Part shown: positions 39,841 to 48,459 of the stretch, in pieces
Layout: the number at the start of each line of letters is the position of its first letter
Numbering within the stretch: position 1 is the first letter of the stretch
Source: Protopterus annectens
Taxonomy: Eukaryota > Chordata > Ceratodontiformes > Protopteridae
Assembly (NCBI RefSeq): GCF_019279795.1
Contig: NC_056730.1
Span: 609,972,041-610,036,040 of the forward strand
Reading direction: 5' to 3'
Length of the DNA: 64,000 nt
Translations under genes and position numbers: made by a program
Notes under the pieces: model-generated
Seen by the model: the letters and a program-made list of their open reading frames with translations, nothing else
Database searches by the model: none
What the model was told of the DNA's origin: nothing

Positions 39841-40548
39841 AAGTCCTTTTGGTCGGCCTTGCTATTGGGGTGGAAGGCATTTCACAGGACGAGCTTTTGG
39901 ACCTATCTACCCATCCTGTTCCAGAAAATTTCAGTCAGTTTTCTGAACAAATCAAGACTATCATATTTACTGCCATCAGCAGGGGGCTCGAGAGAGCAGG
40001 TATTTCGAATCCATTGGCAAATTCTAATCCATGTCCTGAAAAGGAATGGCGTGAAGGTGTAACAGAGGTTGGAGAAAGACTAGATACTGGTACATCGGTG
40101 AAAAGGATTTCAGTTGTGAATAACATTTTGGAGCATGTTTTTAAAACACAAGATAACCCATTTTTGGGAATTGATGAAGCTTTGGACAATGACTTTGAGT
40201 ACCAATAAGCCGATAAATCCAGCTTTTGAACAAAATCAGTGTAGAAAATGCATTTTTGAACTTGAAAAGTTAACTTTAAGATACATTATGTTGAGTGTTG
40301 AAACCAGTTATTTAACTGAATGCATCAGGCGGAAGTGTATGCCGCAGGGTTTGCGATTTGTCAAATTTCCGAACTGTGCAAAAAATGGAGACACTTTATT
40401 TAACAGCTTGGTGGAGTTATTCAATGAATCAGGCATCAGATTGATGCAGATTCTGATGGAACATTATCAACAGCAGATAGAGGAAGTTAAAAGTCTGATG
40501 AATGACTTGGACTCTACAGTTAAAACTTTTTCTTGTTTCAATGCATAG
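39838..40548 (+). pseudogene. PLE1 N-terminal domain reading frame
   Basis: Two frames joined by a frameshift between about 40135 and 40208. First part: VEGISQDELLDLSTHPVPEN, then EKEWREGVTEVGERLD. Second part: CIFELEKLTLRYIMLSVETS, TECIRRKCMPQGLRFVKFPN, NSLVELFNESGIRLMQILMEH, ending at a TAG (40546-40548). The motif C(I/M)xxKxxPxGLRFxKxxN and the following LVxxFNxxGxRL are shared with the N-terminal frame of PLE2 (43916-44200) although the rest differs, so this is a real conserved domain. I know of no assigned function; the helix-rich pattern would suit an oligomerisation or RNA-binding role, which is inference. Confidence 0.75.
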
Positions 40549-40998
40549 AATACATTGTATTATAGTATTGCCGTAAAGGTGGACAGGTACAGGACGACTA
40601 TAGTAAGTCGAAAACAGGGTAAATTAAAAAGGGATATTTTGGCGTATTCCAACAAAACTGTGTATACAGTACGTGAGCTCACTAGGCATGACAATATTGG
40701 AAGTAGTGGAAGCATTTTAAATGATGTGGAAAATGTTAATGTTGGCACACACAGTGATGTAGTTGTGAATACTGACAATATTACGGGGAGTGGTGTTGAA
40801 GCTTCAAGCACTCCTAATCAGTCCTTGAGTAGTGAGAAACAAGATACCACTACACAGGAGGGAAATGGTTGTAGTGCAACACAGAATTTAATTCCTTTTT
40901 TAGTAGACAACCAAGGGAACAAAAAGACACCTTCCTGGTCCCATGTGGTGGACAACAAAGGGAGGGGGAAAGGCAGGAACAACAAGAAGAAGTGGTAG
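40549..40998 (+). pseudogene. PLE1 low-complexity linker frame
   Basis: Same frame as the preceding domain, entered after one TAG. Starts YYSIAVKVDRYRTTIVSRKQ, is rich in Ser, Thr, Asn and Val through the middle, and ends in a basic cluster (RGKGRNNKKKW) before a TAG at 40996-40998. The composition suggests a flexible, nucleic-acid-binding spacer. PLE2 has a counterpart at 44263-44745 with similar composition and length and no clear sequence match. Confidence 0.6.
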
Positions 40999-41019
40999 TA
41001 CAAGATAGTAACACAAAAT

Positions 41020-42574
41020 ATGACAGAGGTTTTTAATCTGTCTGAAGTACACTTATCAAAATCTGTGTATGATGTACTGAGAAAGGGCCTTTTTTCCATA
41101 CCAGGGAATTTCTTTAACTATGCTAAGACCATTGTAGATTTTAGATTGTTCCTCAGGAAATTAAATTTGAGGTATATATTAGATGACATCAAGATGGATG
41201 GTCAAATAGGTAAAGACAACGGTCCAAAGAAAAGAAGTACATATAATCCTCCTCTTATAGGAACACTTCAAGTTTTTCAAAACATTTGTGAGTCACACTT
41301 TAGAAGTATAAAACAGGACAATAAGGTATATAATTTTACACTGTGTGAACAAGAAGCTTTGAAGTCTTTGTGTAACAACAAACAGCTTAGAATTATGAAA
41401 GCAGATAAGGGGGGCAAAATAGTGATGATGAATCAGAATGATTACATTTTGTCGATAGAAAAGCTGTTAGAAGAAAATGTTTATAAAAAGTAGATTGCAC
41501 ATTTATAAAAAAATGTTATTTAAGACTTGATACACTGCTATTTGATATGTTCTGTCAGGGTGAAATAGATCACCAAACTTTTTCTTTTTTGCAAGGGGAA
41601 TTTCCAAAGATGGCAGTGCTTTTTGGGATTCCAAAAGTACAGAAAAATTGTTATAATCCTCCTTTTAGACCAGTTATTTCGGCACCTAGATCAAAGACTG
41701 AGATTTTGTCCATTTGGTTAGACTATGTTTTGAATCCTGTGACACAAAATTCTAGCTTTTATTTAAAGGACTCATGGCATTTGCTTGAAATATTAAAAGA
41801 TGTGAGGTTAGACCACTGTAGGTTCCTTTTTGCTTCCTTAGATGTAGTTTCGCTTTATACAAGTATTGATCAGGAATTAGGACTTGAATATTTGCGAGAA
41901 TATTTAAGTAGTCACGCTGATTTTTCTGGTACAAAAATGAATACTGTTTGTACACTTATGAATATAGTTCTAGAGAATATTTTTTTTTCTTTTTAATGGC
42001 AGTTTCTATAAGCAAATGTCGGGAGTGGCAATGGAAGCTAGGGTAGCACCTGCATTTGCTAATTTAGTAATGGCCAATTGGGAGAAGAAGTTTCTAGTTA
42101 CAAACAATAGGGCAAAAAATATGTTATTATATCGTTGTTACATTGACGATTTGTTCTTCTTATGGAAGGGTGATTATTACGAATTTGTTAATTTTGTTTC
42201 AGAATTAAATGATTCCACCAGCTTTTTAAAATTTACGATTACTGGCTTTGGTGAAAGCATAGATTTTTTTGGATTTGCATTTGACTTATGATTACTGCAA
42301 TATGAGTTTCAACAGCAGTATATATAGAAAATCTGTGTTTGCAAATCAATACCTGCACAGGGACAGTCTACATCCACCACATATGAAGAAGGGGGTGGTA
42401 AAAGGACAATTGATTAGGTTGAGTAGACTTACCTCTAATGATGATTTATTGTTGTATGAAGTGGACAAACTAAGAGGTTTCTTTGAGGCTAGAGGTTATG
42501 AAACAAGATGGTTGAAGAGGATAGAAAAGAAAGTGTTACTCTTAAGAAGTGGGAAGGCTGTTCCTATTTTTTAA
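41020..42574 (+). pseudogene. PLE1 reverse transcriptase
   Basis: Core blocks: SVYDVLRKGLFSIPGNFFNY, FLRKLNLRYILDDIK, LRIMKADKGGKIVMMNQNDY (DKG motif, 41393-41440), VLFGIPKVQKNCYNPPFRPV (41620-41680), FASLDVVSLYTSID (palm A Asp, 41830), GVAMEARVAPAFANLVMANW (motif B, 42022; G-S changed to E-A), LLYRCYIDDLFFLWKG (palm C Y-I-D-D, 42125-42170), then thumb blocks HMKKGVVKGQLIRLSRL and FFEARGYETRWLKR. Frames change near 41500, 42000 and 42265, so it is broken, but both palm Asp pairs are intact. Homology to the Penelope family is certain; it is clearly a different family from PLE2. Confidence 0.93.
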
Positions 42575-42592
42575 AGTATTAGTGGTCAGTGG

Positions 42593-42968
42593 GTGAACAA
42601 TAATGGTTTACATAACAGTATAAGTACCACTGCAAAATTCAGTTGTTCTTTTCCTTTACCCATTACAAATGAGATGGGATTTATTAGGAGTATCATAAAA
42701 GACAACTGTAAAATACTTTTAGGAAATTCAGATTTGATTAAGGTCATCGGCCCTTGTCCGTCTTTCACTTATAAGAGGGGAATTAATCTAAAAAGTCTTT
42801 TGGAACAAGGATCAAGTGTGTACAATAACCACAGTGTGAATGTAATTCAGAAGAAGGGCAGTTACACATGTAACAATTTTAGGCAGTGTAGATATATGAG
42901 TAGCACATCTCGGTCTTCTTCAAGCATAATAAAAAAAACATTTGGACAAAAGTTTTTTTCGACTGTAA
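42593..42968 (+). pseudogene. PLE1 linker and start of the GIY-YIG domain, cut by PLE2
   Basis: FIRSIIKDNCKILLGNSDL and FTYKRGINLKSLLEQG are the linker blocks between RT and nuclease. SYTCNNFRQCRYM follows, a Cys pair typical of this position in Penelope proteins. The frame reaches KKTFGQKFF at 42953 and is then broken by PLE2. The nuclease resumes at 47234. Confidence 0.9.
42953..42968. repeat. Target-site duplication of PLE2, left copy (16 bp)
   Basis: tttttttcgactgtaa, repeated at 47218-47233 (where the T run is three bases longer). The empty site is preserved in reverse complement at 39284-39299. Confidence 0.95.
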
Positions 42969-43365
42969 GATCTTTATTATCCACAGACTTCATCAGATTA
43001 AAAATCATCTCTAGAAACATGATATATATAACAATGCTAATCAGAAAATAATTGAATAATTAACTTAATTGATAATTAAAAACTATTTAAAAAGACAGAA
43101 TTAAGAAAAACCAGAAATAATGTCAGCATTTTTGTTAACAGACAAACCTCTATATTTTAAGAAACATTTTACATTTATAGTATCATTCAAGCCCGGTGGT
43201 ATATCTGATTTCAATTTAATCTGCCATAAAGTCTCACGTTGTTCTAAATAATTTTTAAAATCCCCCCCTATTCATCAAAAAGATGGTACTAATGCCTTGT
43301 TTAGGCATTCAGCTAGTTGTTCTGTTTTTAAGAAATTTGTTTTTTCAGTTTTAGAAGTTGTATAT
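42969..43365. repeat. PLE2 left arms: inverted (42969-43265) then direct (43268-43365)
   Basis: 42969-43265 is the reverse complement of 46872-47179. It lacks the ten bases acgaaagcgg, so the hammerhead-like GAAA box is gone in this arm (gtctgtggataataaag). 43268-43365 repeats 46763-46860 directly (HQKDVTNALFRHSASCSVF is encoded in both). The bases 46861-47189 are missing from the direct arm, joined at a shared TAT. Confidence 0.93.
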
Positions 43366-43443
43366 TTTTCAATTATCCTTGACTGTGGTTTATTTTTTGA
43401 ATTTTACAAGCTTTTTGATCTTGGGTTTGTTTTTATTATTGCC

Positions 43444-44262
43444 ATGGCCGAGGTTAATGAAGGCATTAATGAAGACCCGTTGTTGGACATTTCTATTTAT
43501 CCGACACCATCATCTAACAATGTTAATTCCAACAATAACGCTGATTTTAACAACTTGTTGGTTTCTACTTTGATGGAGATTCAGAATTCACTCAAGATTT
43601 TGGTATCCAATGCTGACGAACGAAGCAAGGAATGTAAGTGTGACCATTATCACGATAGGAGAACAGTGGCGAATGCCTCGAGTCCCGAAGAAGAAGTGTA
43701 TGAGGAAATGGACACCGTGATTGATTTGGGCAACACAGTCGGTGTTGACAAAGATGAGGTTTTGGTTAAAGAACGCTCGAATCCACATGTAGAAAGATGT
43801 GGCTACAATTCTGTGGAACGCTTACTGGAGACCTCTAATAATCCATTTAGTGATTCTGGTTACCATCCAAAGAAAGCGAACATTGTTGACATTAATAAGA
43901 AGCGTGAGTTACTATCAAAGCTTCTTAAGAGGTACCGTTCTCTAGAACTTGAAAATTGTTATTTCTTACGCTGTATAGAACTAAACATAGTCCCTAAGGG
44001 ACTAAGATTTTTTAAATGTCTTAATGGGGTCTTTGCTGACGACCTGTTTTTTGAGAATCTAGTAACTTTTTTTAATGATGCAGGCTTGCGTTTACTTAGA
44101 TTGCTCATTGACAATAATAATGTGAAAATGGGTTTTCTTAAAGAGGAGATTATCGGCATTGAAACTAATTTAAAAGTTATGTTTCTTGGTGACACGTATT
44201 CTGAATTTTTTAATTCACTATGTATTGAGGTTGAGAACCATTCTAATGAAGTTATTTTCTAA
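43444..44262 (+). pseudogene. PLE2 N-terminal domain reading frame
   Basis: The frame is open from 43297, but its first part encodes the direct-repeat arm; the Met at 43444 (AEVNEGINEDPLLDISIYPT) follows that arm and is the better start. Asn-rich and acidic stretches come first (SNNVNSNNNADFNN, about residues 25-40), then a conserved domain at about residues 155-255: KRYRSLELENCYFLRCIELN, IVPKGLRFFKCLNG, NLVTFFNDAGLRLLRLLIDN. The PKGLRF and FNDAGLRL motifs are also in PLE1. It ends at TAA 44260-44262, and the same frame then continues as the linker. Function unknown. One unbroken frame over 270 codons suggests a young copy. Confidence 0.8.
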
Positions 44263-44745
44263 ATTAAGACATTGCATCAAAATCATACTGCTTACGATAA
44301 TTTTGTCAACAAAAGGTATCACAATAACATCAATGATGCTGGTAACTATCGCTTTACTGGTAACTATGGGCAAGAATTCAATTACGGTAAAAATAGAACT
44401 TATAGTTCAGTGACTTCCCAACCTAATATTTCTGGCCAACGTCTTTTTACTAACACGACGGTTGAGCAAAGGTTGTCTCTTGCTCCTTGTAATGAAACGA
44501 AAGGCAGCGAACCTACTATGGTTGATTTGACTTCAGATGTTGTGAATGTTGTCAATCAAGTTGGCACTACTGAAGAGGAAGCTGTTACAGATTCTAATAA
44601 AGATTACAATGTTAAAAACAAAGCTGTGACTGGTCCTAAATCAGCTGTTAAAGGTTCTGCTTCTGTTTTTTTCAGCAAGAAAAATCAGGGAAACAAGCAG
44701 TCTATTTTAACAAGAAGCCGGACTTTTCTTGCTTCAGGATCTTAA
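44263..44745 (+). pseudogene. PLE2 low-complexity linker frame
   Basis: Same frame as the N-terminal domain, after one TAA. Asn/Tyr/Gly-rich at first (NKRYHNNINDAGNYR), then Ser/Thr/Val-rich, with a basic end (FFSKKNQGNKQS). It ends at TAA 44743, followed by three more stops by 44766. Together with PLE1 it gives the order domain-stop-linker-stop-RT, all in one frame. Confidence 0.6.
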
Positions 44746-44766
44746 CCTAAATTGTGTTAATGATAA

Positions 44767-46046
44767 ATTTGGCCTTGCTTTAGTGAAACTGAGTTAAAAA
44801 TATTAAGTTATGGATTGAATTTTGTTCCTGGCGTTAGAGCCAATTACAGCAACACTGTTGTAGAAATCAAAAAATATACAAGAAAGTTAAATTTATTTTA
44901 TATCATGAATGACATCTCTGTAAATAACAAAATTTTAGTTAAACCTTCTTCTTTTTCTCCTTCACTACATCACACCATCAGAGTATTTGAGGATTTATGC
45001 ATTCAAGATTTACAATATATGTTTAAAACCAGATCTAACATTCATTCTAATTTAAATTCTGACGAAACTAAAGCCCTCTATAACTTAAAAAGTTTATGCA
45101 AAACCCTTAGGTTTATGAAAAGTGACAAGGGTGGTAATACAGTTATTATGGAACAAGAAGCATACAAGTTGAAGATGTGTGAGATTTTAAGTAACACTGA
45201 AGAATATGAAATTATTAGTTTTTATCAAATCTTGCAGAAACAGAAAGACATTAATTCATTTTTATATGATGCTTTAATGTCTAATTATGAGATTTTTGAT
45301 TTTTGCACTATACAACAACCTAGAATTGGGGTCATTTTTGGGATTCCCAAAACACATAAATGTTTGATAGATCCTCCCATCAGACCAATAATCTCTTCTC
45401 CCCATTCTGTCACTGAAGGCATTTCCCTTGTTATTGATGCTGTATTAGGACCATGTTTGAAACAAGAAGTCTCATTTGTTAGAGACTCTTGGCATTTTTT
45501 GAGTAAGTTAAATACATTTTTGTTAAGTGGAGATTTTGACTATCAGAAACACATTATGTTAACAATTGATGTAGTATCTTTGTATACTTCTATACCGCAT
45601 TTTGAAGGTGTTGAAGCTGTACGCTGTCTTTTATCCAAAAAAATTATGGTTTCACTACAGGTGTCATTTCCACCATTTGTGGTTTCTTGGATATCATTTT
45701 AGAGAATAACTATTTCATTTTTGATAAGACCTACTACAGGCAAAAGAGGGGAGTTGCAATGGGGTCTCCTGCTGCTCCAGCGTTTGCCAATTTAGTTATG
45801 GTTTGGTGGGAGTATGAATTTTTACCCCATTTAAAGAAGAAATTTCATATTTCCTTTTTTTGCCGTTATGTTGATGATTTGTTTTTTATTATCGAAGGTA
45901 ATTCACATACTGCTAATTCATTTCTTTCAGAAATCAATTCATTCTCTACTTATCTCCAATTTACTAAAGACTGTGTTGGTTTAGAAGTTAATTTTCTAGA
46001 TGTGTTTCTTTGGTGGGATTTAGAAGATCATAGAATACATAGTTAA
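44767..46046 (+). pseudogene. PLE2 reverse transcriptase
   Basis: SETELKILSYGLNFVPGV opens the core. Then KLNLFYIMNDIS, LRFMKSDKGGNTVIMEQEAY (DKG motif, 45103-45165), GVIFGIPKTHKCLIDPPIRP (45327), MLTIDVVSLYTSIPHFEGV (palm A, 45556), RGVAMGSPAAPAFANLVMVW (motif B, 45748-45807, canonical) and CRYVDDLFFIIEG (palm C Y-V-D-D, 45862-45897). All catalytic residues are present. Two frame changes flank the palm: one at about 45690 (the ORFs overlap by 16 bases) and one near 46046, before the thumb. Apart from these the RT reads through, the best-kept Penelope RT in the window. The true start codon is unclear; no Met lies near the stops at 44766. Confidence 0.94.
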
Positions 46047-46056
46047 CAATAATTAT

Positions 46057-47038
46057 TTGCATTATACAAGTAACCACCCTAGACATACTGTCAAAAATAT
46101 TCCTAGAGGGCAATTTATAAGAGCAAGCCGCATGACTTCTAAGTACAAGGTTTTTATTTATGAGTTAGAATTTATTATCAAATTGTTTGTTGATAGGGGA
46201 TACTTCAAACCTGATTTATTAAAAGTTAGTGATGAAATTAAAAACAAATACACAAATGATTATAAGCCATTTTTAGATTATAACACTGTAAGAGACTTGA
46301 ATTCTGATAGTGTTTCTTCTAACAACAATATGAACACTAATTTGATTTGTACACTTGAGATGACACTGGATAGCCAGCACATTCAGCAAATACTAAGAAA
46401 CAACTGGAGGATTATCAGAGGTAATTTGGAGTTATATAAGGTGTTGGGAGATAGACCTTTTTTTGTTTCAAGGAACAACAATAGTTTAAAGAAAATGTTA
46501 GAGTTTCATGATAATAATTCGGTTATTATTCCTACTGATAAAAAAGGAATGAATATTTGCCAACAATGTAATATTTGTCGTTATATTTCTGAGGGCCCTT
46601 ACATTAGTATTGATACTCATCAAAAAATTATAGCTGTGCCATCCTTTGCTAATTGCAACACCAAAGGTGTTGTTTACATTAGTTTGTGTTCTGGTTGTCC
46701 TGCTTTTTATGTGGGGATGACCACCAGGCATCTCAAAGTGCGCATTAGAGAACATCTTTATGCTATTCATCAAAAAGATGTTACTAATGCCTTGTTTAGG
46801 CATTCAGCTAGTTGTTCTGTTTTTAAGAAATTTGTTTTTTCAGTTTTAGAAGTTGTATATCCCGATCTTAGAGGGGGGATTTTAAAAATTATTTAGAACA
46901 ACGTGAGACTTTATGGCAGATTAAATTGAAATCAGATATACCACCGGGCTTGAATGATACTATAAATGTAAAATGTTTCTTAAAATATAGAGGTTTGTCT
47001 GTTAACAAAAATGCTGACATTATTTCTGGTTTTTCTTA
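46057..47038 (+). pseudogene. PLE2 RT thumb, linker and GIY-YIG endonuclease
   Basis: Thumb: HPRHTVKNIPRGQFIRASRM and LFVDRGYFKPDLL. Linker: QQILRNNWRIIRGNLELYKV, NNNSLKKMLEFHDNN. Zinc-type cysteines: ICQQCNICRYI. Nuclease: NTKGVVYISLCSGC (GIY as GVVY), AFYVGMTTRHLKVRIREHL (YIG as YVG, Arg helix), FRHSASCSVFKKFVFSVLE. The main ORF stops at 46896 after a one-base change in a G run near 46880; the other frame gives LEQRETLWQIKLKSD with the catalytic Glu and ends FLKYRGLSVNKNADIISGFS at about 47036. So the nuclease has all its residues but is split by one frameshift. The arrangement RT plus C-terminal GIY-YIG is the standard Penelope one. Confidence 0.93.
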
Positions 47039-47143
47039 ATTCTGTCTTTTTAAATAGTTTTTAATTATCAATTAAGTTAATTATTCAATTATTTTCTGAT
47101 TAGCATTGTTATATATATCATGTTTCTAGAGATGATTTTTAAT

Positions 47144-47195
47144 CTGATGAAGTCTGTGGACGAAAGCGGATAATAAAGGAGTGTACGCTATTTTT
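47144..47195 (+). ncRNA. Hammerhead-like motif at the PLE2 3' end
   Basis: ctgatga (47144-47150), an extra A, a short stem gtc-tgtg-gac, then gaaa (47162-47165). AGCG after GAA can pair with cgct at 47185-47188. Hammerhead ribozymes in the repeats of Penelope elements are established. Against it here: I find no convincing stem I, so self-cleavage is a guess. Confidence 0.4.
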
Positions 47196-47233
47196 TCAAT
47201 TATCCTTGACTGTGTTTTTTTTTTCGACTGTAA

Positions 47234-47570
47234 TAGTGATATGATAGTTTATGTTGCACAGTGTCTTTCTTGTCCATGCTATTACACTGGAAAAACTAGT
47301 AGATGCCTGAAAAGACGCATATATGAACATCAGTTAGCTATAAGGAAGAGATATGATAAGAATGCATTAGCTAGACATGCTAGTGTGTGTAAACATTTCA
47401 AGAAATTCGTTTTTTCAGTGTTGGACAATGTGAGTTGTGAAATGTTTTCTGGTGATTATAAAACTAGATTGGAATGTAAAGAAAGTATATGGCAGATACA
47501 TTTGGGTGCATATAGTGTGCTAGGTCTTAATGATGTTATTAATTTAAAGTGTTTTTTACAATTTATGTAA
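47234..47570 (+). pseudogene. PLE1 GIY-YIG endonuclease, right part
   Basis: Resumes in frame with FDCNSDMIVYVAQCLSCPCYY (GIY equivalent IVY), TGKTSRCLKRRIYEHQLAIR (YIG as YTG), LARHASVCKHFKKFVFSVLD and LECKESIWQIHLGAYSVLGL (catalytic Glu), ending at TAA 47568. No break occurs in this part. Reading it together with 42593-42968 needs a shift in the T run at the PLE2 site (7 T against 10 T). Confidence 0.92.
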
Positions 47571-47770
47571 AATATGTGATATTATATTTACACATACATT
47601 TTGCAGTGTGTGTTTTTTTAGTATGTAAACATATATGAGTTTACACAGTCTTACTTGACTTTTTTATAATCTGTGTCTTTAATGTTTATTTCAATGTTGC
47701 AATATTAATTAATCATGTGATTTAATTGTTTAAAGTATTTAAATGTGAAGAAAGGGTAGATGGATGTTTT

Positions 47771-47810
47771 CTGAAGAAGTTCACGATCATTAAATGTGAA
47801 TGAAAGCTTA
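47771..47810 (+). ncRNA. Hammerhead-like motif at the PLE1 3' end
   Basis: ctgaaga (position 7 is free in the hammerhead core), an extra A, stem gttcac/gtgaat around an 11-base loop, then gaaa (47802-47805) and agct. The inverted arm has ctgaata (38675-38712) and the direct arm ctgaag (39713), so only this copy keeps the box. Confidence 0.35.
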
Positions 47811-47863
47811 ACGAAGTGTCCGTGCTTTCCTGAGGAATAGTGTTGGTTTTGACCTTTTTTGTT

Positions 47864-48232
47864 TTAAACTATTAATAGAGTTTGCCTCATCATTTAATAT
47901 GTTATTAAACTATTTGAATTAAGACATTTGTTTTAATTACACCCACTGAACAAAAATCCAATTCTTAAATTGAATGATAAAATGATGGCTTTATCAAATT
48001 TCCCTGTATTAAAAGATAAATCAATTTGGGACTTATTAAATACTAATTTCCACTTTGTAAAAGATATGAGGACATTTTTAAGTTTACCTAAATGTAACAA
48101 CAAACTTTAAAAACAAATTAGAAACCTCTTTCTTGGAAAATATGAAGTGAATTCAACAAATACAAATAAACTGCTATTTTAATGACTCTAGTAAATGACT
48201 TAGTACAAGATAAAGCAGTCTCGTAGGTGTAT
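47864..48232 (+). pseudogene. L1-type LINE ORF2, right part after PLE1
   Basis: Begins with the duplicated target (47864-47880). Then HPLNKNPILKLNDKMMALSN, FPVLKDKSIWDLLNTNFHFV and LSLPKCNNKL, the C-terminal style of L1-superfamily ORF2 (SPL-NP-F, then a short motif ending in IWDLL). Same strand and order as 36600-38574. It is cut at 48233 by the 3' end of the CR1 copy, so the LINE tail is missing or lies elsewhere. Confidence 0.75.
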
Positions 48233-48459
48233 TGGTTCATAGGTTCATAGGATGATACTAGGCTATTGCCCTAGAGGCCCTTATAAGCCTAGACAAGAAT
48301 TTCACCCATGTTGCCACAAAGTCAGCATCTGTTTTCCCTGTCCAGCAGGGATACAATTTGGATCCCAGGGGTGTATTTTTTGTTTCCCTTCCAGTTGTCC
48401 AGGTTCCTCTTAAAGAGGGCTAGAGAGGTATTCTGACTGACATGGAGATGGAGTCTGTT

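Larger units (their letters stand above)
42969..47217 (+). mobile_element. Penelope-like element PLE2 (4.25 kb), nested in PLE1
   Basis: Complete by structure: inverted copy of its 3' end (42969-43265), direct copy of the end of the nuclease gene (43268-43365), reading frames for an N-terminal domain, linker, RT and GIY-YIG (43297-47038), then the 3' end with a hammerhead-like motif. The last 25 bases (ttttttcaattatccttgactg, 47190-47214) repeat the first bases after the direct copy (43364-43389), so the right end stops just past a tail-to-head junction. It has few lesions: one stop between the first frames, stops before the RT, two compensating shifts in the RT and one near 46880. Confidence 0.95.
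38575..47863 (+). mobile_element. Penelope-like element PLE1 (9.29 kb including nested PLE2)
   Basis: Bounded by a 17-bp duplication inside an L1-type LINE. Without the nested PLE2 the element is about 5.0 kb: an inverted copy of its own 3' end (38575-39393), a direct copy of the 3' end (39395-39840), an N-terminal reading frame, RT, linker and GIY-YIG nuclease, and a 3' end (47571-47863). The inverted arm also reproduces the bases that start the direct unit (ttctagttacatagttgctc), so it was copied across a tandem junction. Such pseudo-LTR arrangements are known for Penelope elements. Several frameshifts make it inactive. Confidence 0.93.

Noticed and set aside
47144-47195. A confident call of an active ribozyme
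   Set aside because: Stem I cannot be drawn with good pairing, and the extra A after the first box is unexplained.
38575-47863. LTR retrotransposon or DIRS element suggested by terminal repeats
   Set aside because: The repeats are partly inverted copies of coding sequence, no gag, protease, integrase or tyrosine recombinase is visible, and the RT carries DKG and GIY-YIG features of Penelope elements.
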